From Maylandia zebra (Eukaryota > Chordata > Actinopteri > Cichliformes > Cichlidae), in NCBI RefSeq assembly GCF_041146795.1, contig NC_135172.1:35387623-35451622 (forward strand): DNA of 64,000 nucleotides. The letters are read 5' to 3'. Below the pieces are notes generated by a model. That model worked only from the letters and a program-made list of their open reading frames with translations. It ran no database searches and had not been told where the DNA came from. How positions within the stretch are numbered: position 1 is the first letter of the stretch; each line of letters begins with the position of its first letter. This document shows, piece after piece, positions 55,837 to 64,000 of the stretch. Both the position numbers and the translations under genes were made by a program.

Positions 55837-58800
55837 TTTTTTCTTTTTTTCATGACTATAAGACGAAAAAAAGATGCAGAAAATACAATGAAACAAAGGT
55901 TCCATAGCTTCAGCAGGCCCTAAACGCTAATTCCTCATCAGCTACATTTGCTCACTCTGAAGGTGATTAGATCTAAAACATGCACTTGTTTTGTTTGAGA
56001 ATAGGTCTGATGTTTACTTTGCAAGCCAGCCTTCAATATGAGGAGGGGAAATGAAAACTCAGTCGAGACACCGGAGGACCATTGTTGCTTGGAAATAATT
56101 TAATGCCACAGGTGATAGCAAAGCCGGTGCCACATTCAACGCACACGTATCTCTGTTCCCTCTCTTTGCTCCTTGGCATTGATCCACTCTGTTTGTGTGT
56201 GTTTTAAAGCTTCAGAAATTCATACCACAATCCTGGGATCGTCACACTGCAGTTAAAAAATGCGGCAAGTTGGCATAGAGATGATGCAACTGGTAGACAA
56301 CCGCTGGTGCGGATACTTCTGTTACCAGGGCCTTGCATCTTCGCCGCTACAAGCCAATCACAATATCTCATGGCTGCATCACTGGTGAGGTATGGAATGA
56401 ATGTGTGAGTGTTATTTTTTTTAACTGGCGGCATCTCTAAAAGCTCCAAAATAAGCCCAAAGGCCCACAAAGGAAAAACTTGATAACTTTACTCAAAGAC
56501 TACAATATCACTTCACCGATCACTGAAATGCACGACACAATCGATTCAGGACCGAAATCTAGATCAACAACTTAAACTGAACTTCAACTTTTTTCCATTA
56601 AAAAAAATAAAATAAAAAAATCCCTTTGACATGCTGAAATGAGATTTGTCTCATTTTCATACACTTTCTGGTTCTCAGGGAGGTTATGAAATAAGCAGTC
56701 GAAGCACTTGTGGAGGGCGGGTACATTAAACGCACACACACAGACTCGGAGACAGAATAACACAAGGACAAGATGCGCACTCACATCGAAGCAAAAAAGA
56801 AAACTGAAGAAAAAAAAAAAAAAAACAGTGGAGCACAGCAATGATTATGCACCAGATCTGCTTACACCATATTTCATCATTACTGTGGAGAAAAAACACT
56901 CAACTATTGATCTGCCCCACTGCTTCCTTTTCTCTCTTCCTCTCTCTCACTGCAATTCAATCTTTTATTCCCGTGTTTACTTATCGCATTTTACTTCCCT
57001 CTCACTCTTTTAGAAATCTGCAAGCAAAACAAGACTTCTGAAATGGTTCCCAGTAGTAAACAAGACCATAAACATGCAAACACTACTTAGAAATTATGTT
57101 CACAAACACCGCGTTCTTCCTCGCAGACACACATACACACACATACAGAGGAGGTGGACACAATATCAGAAACACCTGTGCAATCTAATGCAATCCAGAG
57201 CTGTAGCCCTGCAATAAACGCTGCCTTTGTGCAGTCTCTTTTTTCAATGCAATCTCAGAGCAAGAATGGATACAAAAATCATGAAAAAAAACCTTAAGAT
57301 AAAATTCTTTACTTTAGAACAAAAACATCATTAAACATCATGTCCTCAGACTTTGTTCACAGTTACTGGGTATGGATCTAAAATAACCTTTTGGTACTGA
57401 CATCAATGTGTCCACATTCAGTTTAAGACCAAATTAATAGGTGCTGATGTATTTTAGAGGGAAAAACTAGATTTACAGTTCTAAGCCAATAAATAAAATA
57501 TGTGTTCTAAGCATTAGTAACAAAACCGAGGCATGCTGTTGGCAACAGCCTCAGAACATTTGATCAGTTAGGAAAAAATATCAGTTCCACAAAAGTTTGA
57601 TAACATCACTCTCACAGATGGAAAAAAAAAAAAGAAAAAAGGACAGGCAGTGAAGATGAGGGATTATTTTTCGAAGCTAAGAAATGCTCAGAAAGGAAAT
57701 TTAAAGGACATATATAAATATATATATGAAAATACACAGAGTCTCTCTAGAATTTTTTTCACTGGATCCACATACGATGTGTTGCTGATAGTGCTGGGCA
57801 ATTCAAGCAGTCTTTTTCATCTGCCAAATTCCACTTTAACCTCTGTCTATAGATTGTGCTGACCATCTTGAATATACCCAACTCCTGTTGTAGCTCAGTA
57901 AATCATCCTTCCTTATAAACACAGCCAAAGGAGGCTCTACATCACACATGAGCAGAGCCTAACGGCCACCTCAATTCGATTCCCTACAACCTTAAAAGAA
58001 AACTAAACAACCACCCAAAAATCAATAAACACTGCGTGAAAGGAGGCACACGGGAACCCTGACTTCAACTGCTGCTGGTGCTCCTCGTTCTGCTCTGCAG
58101 CCTCTGTGAGTTAGAGCACAGCAGCACCCGTTCTCCACCTGCTGCAGGTTCAGTATGAGTGACCCTCAAGCTAACAGCGGATCTCCAGAGTAGAACAAGA
58201 GCTACTGTCCCCAGCTGCATTAGATCTTGTTCTGAACTGGACTGCAGAATGACCTTAGTAGTGACTGGGCTTTCAAAATAAAAGCATGGGGGTTGTGAAC
58301 TAGTTGTCTCAGGCTTGTTTTGGGATTATTTAAAACATTCAGGCAATCTGTTATATCTACCCAAATTAATGGATTTTAACATTCATCAGCAATATGTGTG
58401 TGTGATATTTTCATTCAGATGTTCCATGTGAGGCCCTTTGTTTACTATGACTATCACTGCTCTGCATGATGCTTCAACACCTTGACCACCGTACACGTAG
58501 GGCATCAAACAGTGTATATGAACACACATATACTTCCTTCCTCGTCGAGGCTTCAAGACAGACAAGAAGAGATAGAACGCAATCAACCACCATGCACCAA
58601 ATGTTGTAATGGCCAACTGATAGTAAAATCACTTCCCTTTGTTACATCTCCTTTCTACGCCTCAACAGTGCAGGCAGGAACTCACACACAGCTTTTAACC
58701 TTGGTGCTTGGCATACGCACAGACACACACACAGCCCTACAGCAGGAAGATCTTAGCTTCTTGTAGGTGTTTTATATCTCCTGCTTTCTTTGCAACCTCT

Positions 58801-59236
58801 CACATGTATATACACACACTCACACACACGCACGACAAGGCAAAGAAACTAGCTGTGGTAAGTAACAAGTGAAAACGCCATCTGTCAAGCGAGAGCGCAT
58901 TTGCTTCGCCTCAGCATTTTCAGGGGAATGCCTTGAAGACAAAAAGGTCCTTGTTCTCAATCTCTCCACAAATCCCATCTCTCATTCTTCCTCCCTCTTC
59001 CTTCATCCCCCCCTTTTGCTCTGCGCGCCTCGCCGCTCTGCCACCATCAGCAAAGTTGCACACATAAGCATTGGTCAGCGTTCAATTACCGCGAACACCA
59101 GGGAAGGATGGGAAAGTACTTGACAGAGAAATGCACTTCAAGCACTGATTAAATACCGATACCAAGTATAAAAAGCTTAGCCCCTAGGTTGTGTGTGTGC
59201 GTGCGTACATGCAATGAGAAAAGGAAATGGGAAAAA

Positions 59237-59282
<46 letters not shown>

Positions 59283-61275
59283 AAAGAAAGACAGTGAAGA
59301 GGGAGGGTTGGTGGTGGTGCTCTTCTCTCCAATACTGATACAACTGTTTCATCATTATGACCCTCTATTACAGTACTTGCCAACTTGCTTACTACATACT
59401 TTTGATACACTCTGCAGAGTGCTGACTCCAACTAAAGCTGCTGATATGGAGTCATTAGGGGGGTGAAGTTTCTGTTTTTCTTGTGCCCACAGAGCTTCCC
59501 TATTACTCTTCAGTGTTTAAGAGTTGCAGCGCTCATAGGCAGAAGATAATGGCCCATCCGCAAGAGATCAATCAGAGGAAATTCTGTTGCACAGCATTAT
59601 AGCTTCCTTTTTTAGCACACGTCTCAGTGTGGGTTCATTAACCGCCATGGGAATCAGTCCTTCCCCTCAGCCTTCATTTGTGTCTGTATTTTTAATGATA
59701 TTTACACAGGAGGTTCTTGTTTTTAATCTGGCAAAATCAGACTGTATTTATTTATTTTATTAAAAAGTGAACTAAAGGTTGAGGGGTTAACTCTATAAGG
59801 TCTGAAGCCGCCTCCATTCGCTCGTTTTGTATCTGACCCTGGTATGCAGTGGACCCAAGCTCCGGTTACCTAGGTAACTCTCTAATGTCAATCAGCCGCA
59901 TGTTCCGCTCTCATTGGTGGCTTCTTCGTTAAATACCGTTGAAGTTGAGAAAAGTTCGACGGTAGACCCGCCCATTTCACGTCGCTAACCGTTATTTCGC
60001 CCCTCTTCGCTCGTAAACGGTGAATGTCACTGACTTCACATGGCTTCTGGCCGTCAGTATCGTGGCCTAATTTATCAGAATGTGATTTTAATTAAAATTA
60101 CTTTGGCTTTAAAACATCCGAAGTCTAGGCAATCAGAAAAAAACCCTAAACAAAGGCTTGGGGGATTCAAACATCATGGGGTTAAGCCACTAGATAACAA
60201 ACATCGTGCTCCAGTGCACATAAATTAACTAGTGTTTGCTGAATACTACAAAAATGTACACATTTAGGACCATTTTAAAAACACCTATCCTTGACCCCGA
60301 CTCCGTGACCAGGTCTAATTTCACCGCCGTGAACAGACCTCCTTCCTTCCCTCTACGCCAGACCTTTGTCCGCCCGCCCGCCTGCCGCCGGTGCCATGTT
60401 GCCATGGCTCCCTCGTGCCTCCGCTCTGCTCGCGCAAACGTTGAGAAATACGAACGTTGTGATGAATCAGCATCTCTGCCGCGAGCTCAAGCCGGTGAAC
60501 CAGCAGCAGCAGCACCGCGGCCGGAAAACCGAGTAGACTCTATGAGAGTAAACCCGGTAGTACAAGTCCTTAAAACGCCAAAAAATACTCACTGTTGCTG
60601 AGTGATACGCGAAGCGAGCGGCTGTCTGTGTGAAGCGGCTGACACAAAGCAAATGTCAAAACAGTCACTCGGGCAGTTCGGCCACAATACTCTCTCTCTC
60701 TCTGTAGCTAGCCGCTGGGCGTCTGACAGCTATCGACGCTCCAGCATGACAGCCAGCCGTGTTTTGCCTTGTTTTAAAAAAAAAAAAACAGAAAGAATTT
60801 TTTTTTTTACATATTTTTATATTTCCACCTACAGCTAAACAACCAGAGAGCAAACGAGACGCTCATATATGAGAGCCCTAAATCCCAACATAGCTAACAA
60901 ACAGCTGACTAACGGTCATATCACATCTGAACCAGCAGCTGGATATGTCCGGTCTGTGTGAGCGCCGCTGCCGCCGCTCCAAATGCGAGGCGCAGTCAGA
61001 GAAAAAGCTGAGGTTATGTGCCGTTACCGAGGGGGGTTTCGGTGCTTTAAGTAAACACTATACATTTAGAAATTTAACAGGCACAAAACAAGGGAATCCC
61101 CGGGCACCGCCGCGTCTCCGCGCGGTCATCTAATTCCGACACTTCTTTTTCAGCCTGACAGCCACACTCATCCTGCCCCCTTTGTCTGTCTTATTATGAA
61201 ATCACCGGTTGGTCGGTAGTGCGTGGCAGCTAGAGCGACCGACCGCGTTTCAGTAGCGCATGTACCAAAGACCTC

Positions 61276-61306
<31 letters not shown>

Positions 61307-61720
61307 CAGCACTGCCAGACTAATGCCCTTTAAACAACAGCAGCAGCGGCGGCGACGGCGGCGGCAGCGCACACCGGGACAGGCGGCAGTGCGCCCGCAC
61401 TGAGCGGCAGCGACGGCGGCCGTGCACACTCAGCAAAACACCTCTACATTCAGCACTTTCTGAAGACATTTCAGTTTTGATTTCGACAAAGCTGACTCAC
61501 CAGAAGTCAAACCGGCGCCTTTCGCCCACCCGCAGCTTCGAAAGGTTGACGTCCGCCGACGGTTCGTCGACCCGGTGTGGAGAAGACAGACAGTTGGAGA
61601 AATGTTTTTCCGCTCACGCCTTCTCTCGCAGGTCTCCAGATATATCCACTCCTTCCCCGCTTGTTTTAGTCTATGGTCGGAGGCGCCAGACGTCAAATGA
61701 TGTTTGGATCACGTGGCTTC
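43412..61720 (-). CDS. mafg: Small Maf transcription factor MafG (complete)
   Basis: Nuclear bZIP protein lacking a transactivation domain; obligate partner of NRF2, NF-E2 p45 and BACH proteins at antioxidant/MARE sites. Coding exons: 46275-46310 (12 codons, in exon 46275-46340) and 43412-43891. 171 aa against 162 in human. [12 protein letters not shown] and [18 protein letters not shown] are almost mammalian. Visible: extended homology region (about 24-52), basic region [18 protein letters not shown] (55-72), leucine zipper (about 79-117), conserved end [18 protein letters not shown] at 13-16 is a SUMO consensus at the known MafG site. A six-Gly run near 139 accounts for most of the extra length. 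Non-coding first exon(s) at about 61501-61720 and/or 60593-60720. Distinguished from MafK/MafF by its N- and C-termini. Confidence 0.95.
44765..45010 (-). repeat. Intact copy of the GGTTAGGG-containing fish repeat
   Basis: TATTCCTATCTTTGTGGGGACCAAAAATG ... GGTTAGGGTTAGGGTGAGAGGCTAGGG ... ATGTCCCCACCAGATATGAATACC. The two ends are complementary in the GGGGACC/GTCCCC sense. Reverse orientation relative to the split copy at 38297-39590. Confidence 0.65.
45120..46260 (+). repeat. Two consecutive decayed copies of a fish interspersed repeat
   Basis: CCCTTAGTTATGCCGT-A-AG-TCAGGCTGCTGGGG-GACTTCCC occurs at about 45195 and 45888. Each is followed by TGTGTTTT..CTCTGTG..TCTCTTC, a CTTCCTGTTAAAAGT or CTCCCGTTAAAAGTT block, then TAT-GGGTTTTT..CTTAC. 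The second ends AACTAAAATAAAATTGAAAC, the usual 3' end of this family. Confidence 0.6.
46275..46340 (-). CDS. mafg: mafg exon 2 with start codon
   Basis: CACAG acceptor at 46341-46342, 30 nt of 5'UTR, ATG at 46308-46310, [19 protein letters not shown] donor. Coding part 46275-46310. The 5'UTR here forms AAGAGC-AAG-GCTCTT, a small perfect hairpin 5-20 nt before the ATG. Confidence 0.93.
46762..46798. repeat. (CA)n microsatellite
   Basis: Slightly interrupted CA run; a second run of about 25 bp lies at 47439-47466. Confidence 0.95.
48941..49024. repeat. (CA)n microsatellite, about 84 bp
   Basis: Longest pure CA run in the window, in mafg intron 1. Confidence 0.97.
49202..49385 (+). mobile_element. 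tRNA-derived SINE, decayed
   Basis: GGTTGGCATGGTGGTGCAGTGGTTAGCACC (A-box region), GTTTGAATC (B-box region), GGAGTGTTTCTGTGTGGAGTGTACTGGCATCCTCCCACAATTCAAAGCAGTTAGGTTAACTGGTGAT: recognisable order of a common fish SINE with internal losses. Confidence 0.7.
50200..50720. repeat. Long polypurine tract
   Basis: Plus strand is overwhelmingly A/G (GAGGAGGAAGAGGAGAGG, GGAGAAAGAAGAGAAGAAAAAGAGAAG and similar) over about 0.5 kb. Confidence 0.8.
53633..53760 (+). mobile_element. hAT-like MITE left end
   Basis: CAAGGGTGTCAAACATGTGGCCTGGGGGCCATAACCGGTCTGCAAA matches the left end of the common fish repeat that starts CAGGGGTGTCAAACATAAGGCCC. The right end is not seen nearby. Confidence 0.5.
54639..54714. 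repeat. (TG)n microsatellite, about 76 bp
   Basis: Pure TG run followed by TGCGTG variants. Confidence 0.97.
55760..55831. repeat. (AT)n microsatellite, about 72 bp
   Basis: Perfect AT run followed by AATATT and a poly-T stretch; self-complementary. Confidence 0.97.
59239..59280. repeat. (TG)n microsatellite
   Basis: Pure TG run of about 42 bp. Confidence 0.95.
60593..60720 (-). other. Candidate alternative non-coding first exon of mafg
   Basis: GC-rich sequence ending in a strong minus-strand donor, CAACA/GTGAGTAT, at 60591-60592. No conserved protein frame. Its 5' end is a guess. Mammalian mafG also uses several first exons. Confidence 0.45.
61277..61303. repeat. (GAT)n trinucleotide run
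   Basis: About nine GAT/ATG units next to the CGG/CAG-rich segment 61330-61425, in the 5' part of mafg. Confidence 0.9.
61330..61425. promoter_or_regulatory. CpG-rich CGG/CAG segment of the mafg 5' region
   Basis: Dense GGCGGCGACGGCGGCGGCAGCGC composition, the most GC-rich part of the window; likely part of a CpG island over the mafg promoter/first intron. Confidence 0.5.
61490..61500 (+). promoter_or_regulatory. CNC-small-Maf (ARE-like) site at a mafg first-exon donor
   Basis: AGCTGACTCAC matches the CNC-sMaf consensus TGCTGA(G/C)TCA(T/C) at all but the first base. On the gene strand it overlaps the splice donor GTGAGTCAGC. Confidence 0.45.
61501..61720 (-). other. Candidate mafg non-coding first exon and TSS region
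   Basis: Ends in TTCTG/GTGAGTCA, a strong minus-strand donor. Upstream are an E-box CACGTG (61710-61715) and a CRE-like GACGTC (61690-61695). No conserved frame, as expected for the mafg 5'UTR. The 5' end is approximate. Confidence 0.55.
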
Positions 61721-61759
61721 ATTCATGAAGGATCTACGCAACCCGCTTTTAAAGAGACA

Positions 61760-62160
61760 CGAGACACTACTACTGTGTGCTTTAACAACAGGCAGCGTGG
61801 AAAGCGTGACACGACAGCTGTGCACATCTCTATACTTAGAGCTAACATTTGAACCTCTGATCCAACAATAGGACAAAGAGCGGCGACACAACCATCTAAC
61901 ACTAAAGCAGCGATGCTCTGAGAGGCAATGGAAATTTATCACCCGACAAGTGGAAAGACAGTGCCCTCCACATTTATGACTCATTTATTTTTAATAATGT
62001 TGTGTATTTTTAGGAATTTTACCCCTTTGTGTTGAACATGCAGCTGAAATAGGGACTAGGGTATGAAAACGGGTAAACAAAGAGATTAAAATAAAGAATT
62101 CAATGCGAAATATTTACCCACTTAAAAAAATTATGAAATACCTTAATGTTACAAGCTAGT
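61760..62160. other. Sequence upstream of mafg, nothing recognised
   Basis: Becomes AT-rich to the right of the promoter. No gene, RNA or known repeat seen. Confidence 0.6.
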
Positions 62161-62161
62161 G

Positions 62162-62576
62162 CAGGATTGTCAAACATAAGGTCCCACGGCCAGAGTGGGT
62201 CGGCAAAGAATTCAATTCTGTACACTGGATGGCTTTGAAAAAAGTTATGTACACGTTTTCACCCACTGCTCCTACCGATAAAGACCTCCTCGTGGCCTTT
62301 TATACTACCCCAAAGTAATTAAATTATAGTTTTCTGTATTTCACACATTTACTTCGTACAATTTAAGCCCAAAGAGTCACAGATTTACTACAGCAGCATT
62401 TTTTCATCATGTAAGAATTCAGACATACCGTTTTAATTCTGCTTCATTTTCTTATATTGAGATATCTAATTGATTAAATTTGTAGTTAAATTTCTGTATA
62501 CTGAGAGAAAGGTTGAGTTTCACTGGTCCGGTCCACATAAGATCAAAGTGTGTTGTATGTGGTTTTGACATCCCTG
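62162..62576 (+). mobile_element. hAT-like MITE, decayed, 415 bp
   Basis: Ends CAGGATTGTCAAACATAAGG and, at the right, GTTTTGACATCCCTG (inverted). The interior has GGTCCACATAAGATCAAAGTGTGTTGTATGTGG as in the common fish family. No clear target duplication. Confidence 0.6.
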
Positions 62577-62799
62577 GGCAAGAGAGAAATACAAAAGAGA
62601 AAATTACAAAATACAGCCACTTTTTAGAAGAGGTTCTCTATTTTTTTCCCCAGTTTGAAAACGCACGAATGTGTAACAAAATGTACCAAATACACTCAAA
62701 TTAGTTCACTATTCTGTAAGGTGCTAAAGAAGATAAAGAAGAAAGGGGGTAATTAACATGCTTATAGCTACACATTCACCAGCCATTTAATAAATTACA

Positions 62800-63170
62800 C
62801 CCTGTACCAGCTTGTAATACCTTCGCCTTAATTCCTCATGTCACAAATTCAGCAAGATGCTGGAAAAATTGCTCTGGGATTTTGGTCCACGATAGCATGG
62901 TAGCATCACACAGCTGCTGCAGATTTGTTAACTGCATTCACATCCATGATGTGAATCTCCCATTCCACCACATCCCAGAGGCACTTTATTGGATTGAGAT
63001 CTGGTGACCGCAGAGGTCATTTGAGTACAGTGAACTCACTGCCTTTCTAAACCACCTATCTGCTCCATTCTGACGCTTAGTTTGAACTTTAGGAGTTTGT
63101 TTTGACCACAACTGCATGCCTAAATGACCAAATGACCTGACCAAATAACCAGTGAGTGTGTATCAGAGAA
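62800..63170. mobile_element. DNA transposon fragment, family uncertain
   Basis: Contains TCCATGATGTGAATCTCCCATTCCACCACATCCCAGAGGCACTTTATTGGATTGAGATCTGGTGACCGCAGAGGTCATTTGAGTACAGTGAACTCA, a phrase found in many copies in fish genomes. Confidence 0.55.
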
Positions 63171-63760
63171 CCACGCAATGTAAAATTCTCAAATTTATGC
63201 CTTGTATTAGCAAATTAATATTGCACATGACGATAGTATTTGACAAAATGATGGTGATGGTGATGATGATGCCTCTTAATGAGTCTCTTTGTCCCTAACT
63301 TGATGGTCTTGCAAGCAATGCTTGCTCTAAGGCAGTAGTTCAAACAGGTTGTGATGAGTCCTCATGGGGACATATCACAATCATTTACTTGTTCTTCTTT
63401 CTTTTTTCTTCTTCTTCTTAAAAAAAAAAAAGGATGTGTCAATGTGACACAGCATTATTATTAATGACTTAGCTTGTTAATTTCTAGAGAAACTGACTGC
63501 AGTGCTACACATATTGGGCTAGAAGAGCAAAGTATTTTTAAAATGTGTTTAATATCCAGTTCTAACTGTAGTGATTTGCAGTTTTTTGTTGCTTTTTTTA
63601 ATGGTTTGCTGCCATGTCACCTTTAAAAGGCCACGACATGCAAAGCCATGAAACTGGAAAAACAAAACTTTTGTAATATAAACATTATTTCTTATTGAGT
63701 GTAACTTATACTCAATGAGGATTTATTTTTTGACAATTCAAGATTTCATTGATGCTTACT

Positions 63761-63952
63761 TTAGTGCAATCTTGGACACGCTGGCTCACCTTTTCCATCA
63801 ACCAAGTCATAATAAATTGCACTGTTTAAAATATTAGCCTCTCTCACATGAGATTTTGTCTCTTTTCTGCTCCGCAGAAGAGCACCTGTCTGGCCAGTAG
63901 TCAGAGTCATGCAACACTTCCTTCCCTGTTTTGTAACACATAAAACAGCCAT
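63761..63952 (-). other. Short ORF with possible splice sites, identity unknown
   Basis: An ATG-started minus frame of 63 codons; inside it, an ACAAAACAG acceptor-like site (63928-63936) and an AAG/GTGAGCC donor-like site near 63791 would bound a possible exon. The peptide (CCMTLTTGQTG, ILNSAIYYDLVDGK) is not one I recognise. Could be chance. Confidence 0.2.
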
Positions 63953-64000
63953 GAGCTACCAATCCTCACTTACAGTACAAACAAAATTAAGGGCTGATGT

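Larger units (their letters stand above)
46341..61500 (-). other. mafg intron 1 (15.2 kb)
   Basis: No supported gene inside. Many microsatellites, a purine-rich tract (about 50200-50720), a SINE (49202-49385), AT and GT runs and MITE fragments. Long frames over (CA)n or polypurine are artefacts. Conserved non-coding elements cannot be judged from one sequence. Confidence 0.7.

Noticed and set aside
60236..60601. 121-codon plus-strand frame in a GC-rich region
   Set aside because: No recognisable domain; lies antisense to the mafg 5' region where GC content alone lengthens frames.

Overview
This is a vertebrate nuclear genome window. The large introns, the very long (CA)n runs, the Tc1/mariner-like and hAT-like remnants, the tRNA-derived SINEs and a Penelope-like endonuclease remnant together point to a ray-finned fish. 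A percomorph, possibly a cichlid, is my inference from the repeat types. There is no sign of a prokaryotic, plasmid or viral genome. All four recognised genes are on the minus strand. I identified them by translating exons on the reverse strand and recognising conserved protein segments, and the reading-frame phases across every splice junction agree.

Layout, left to right (3' to 5' for the genes). (1) 1-6412: 5' two thirds of pcyt2 (ethanolamine-phosphate cytidylyltransferase), six coding exons seen, the gene running off the left edge. (2) 6.4-9.5 kb: promoter of pcyt2, then a nest of transposon debris with a 1.7-kb hAT-type insertion (8-bp target duplication) inside a Penelope-like remnant. 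(3) about 9.56-17.3 kb: complete sirt7 (NAD-dependent deacylase), ten coding exons, 405 aa. (4) about 17.4-34 kb: complete ccp110 (CP110, centriole-capping protein), ten coding exons, about 1206 aa, with its 3' end only about 0.1-0.2 kb upstream of sirt7. The large intron between its exons 8 and 9 holds a Tc1-like copy with a hAT-type insertion, plus a second hAT-type insertion next to it. (5) about 34-43.4 kb: intergenic sequence and/or long mafg 3'UTR, rich in repeats, including a TTAA-flanked MITE. (6) 43.4-61.7 kb: mafg (small Maf bZIP factor, 171 aa), two coding exons, a 15-kb first intron full of microsatellites, and a GC-rich 5' region with one or two non-coding first exons. (7) 61.7-64 kb: MITE and transposon fragments and one unexplained short ORF.

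The genes are not an operon. They are four independent genes with different jobs: phosphatidylethanolamine synthesis, nucleolar/chromatin deacylation, centriole length and ciliogenesis control, and the obligate dimer partner of NRF2/NF-E2/BACH factors. The pcyt2-sirt7-mafg order is the one known from human chromosome 17q25; ccp110 sits elsewhere in human (16p), so its position between sirt7 and mafg is a lineage difference.

I found no convincing new gene system. The most interesting observations are a CNC-small-Maf consensus site overlapping the splice donor of a mafg first exon (possible autoregulation), a perfect 20-bp hairpin in a sirt7 intron, several datable nested transposon insertions, paired TGACGTG motifs in the pcyt2 promoter, an overlapping upstream ORF at the ccp110 start, and a window-wide MITE family.
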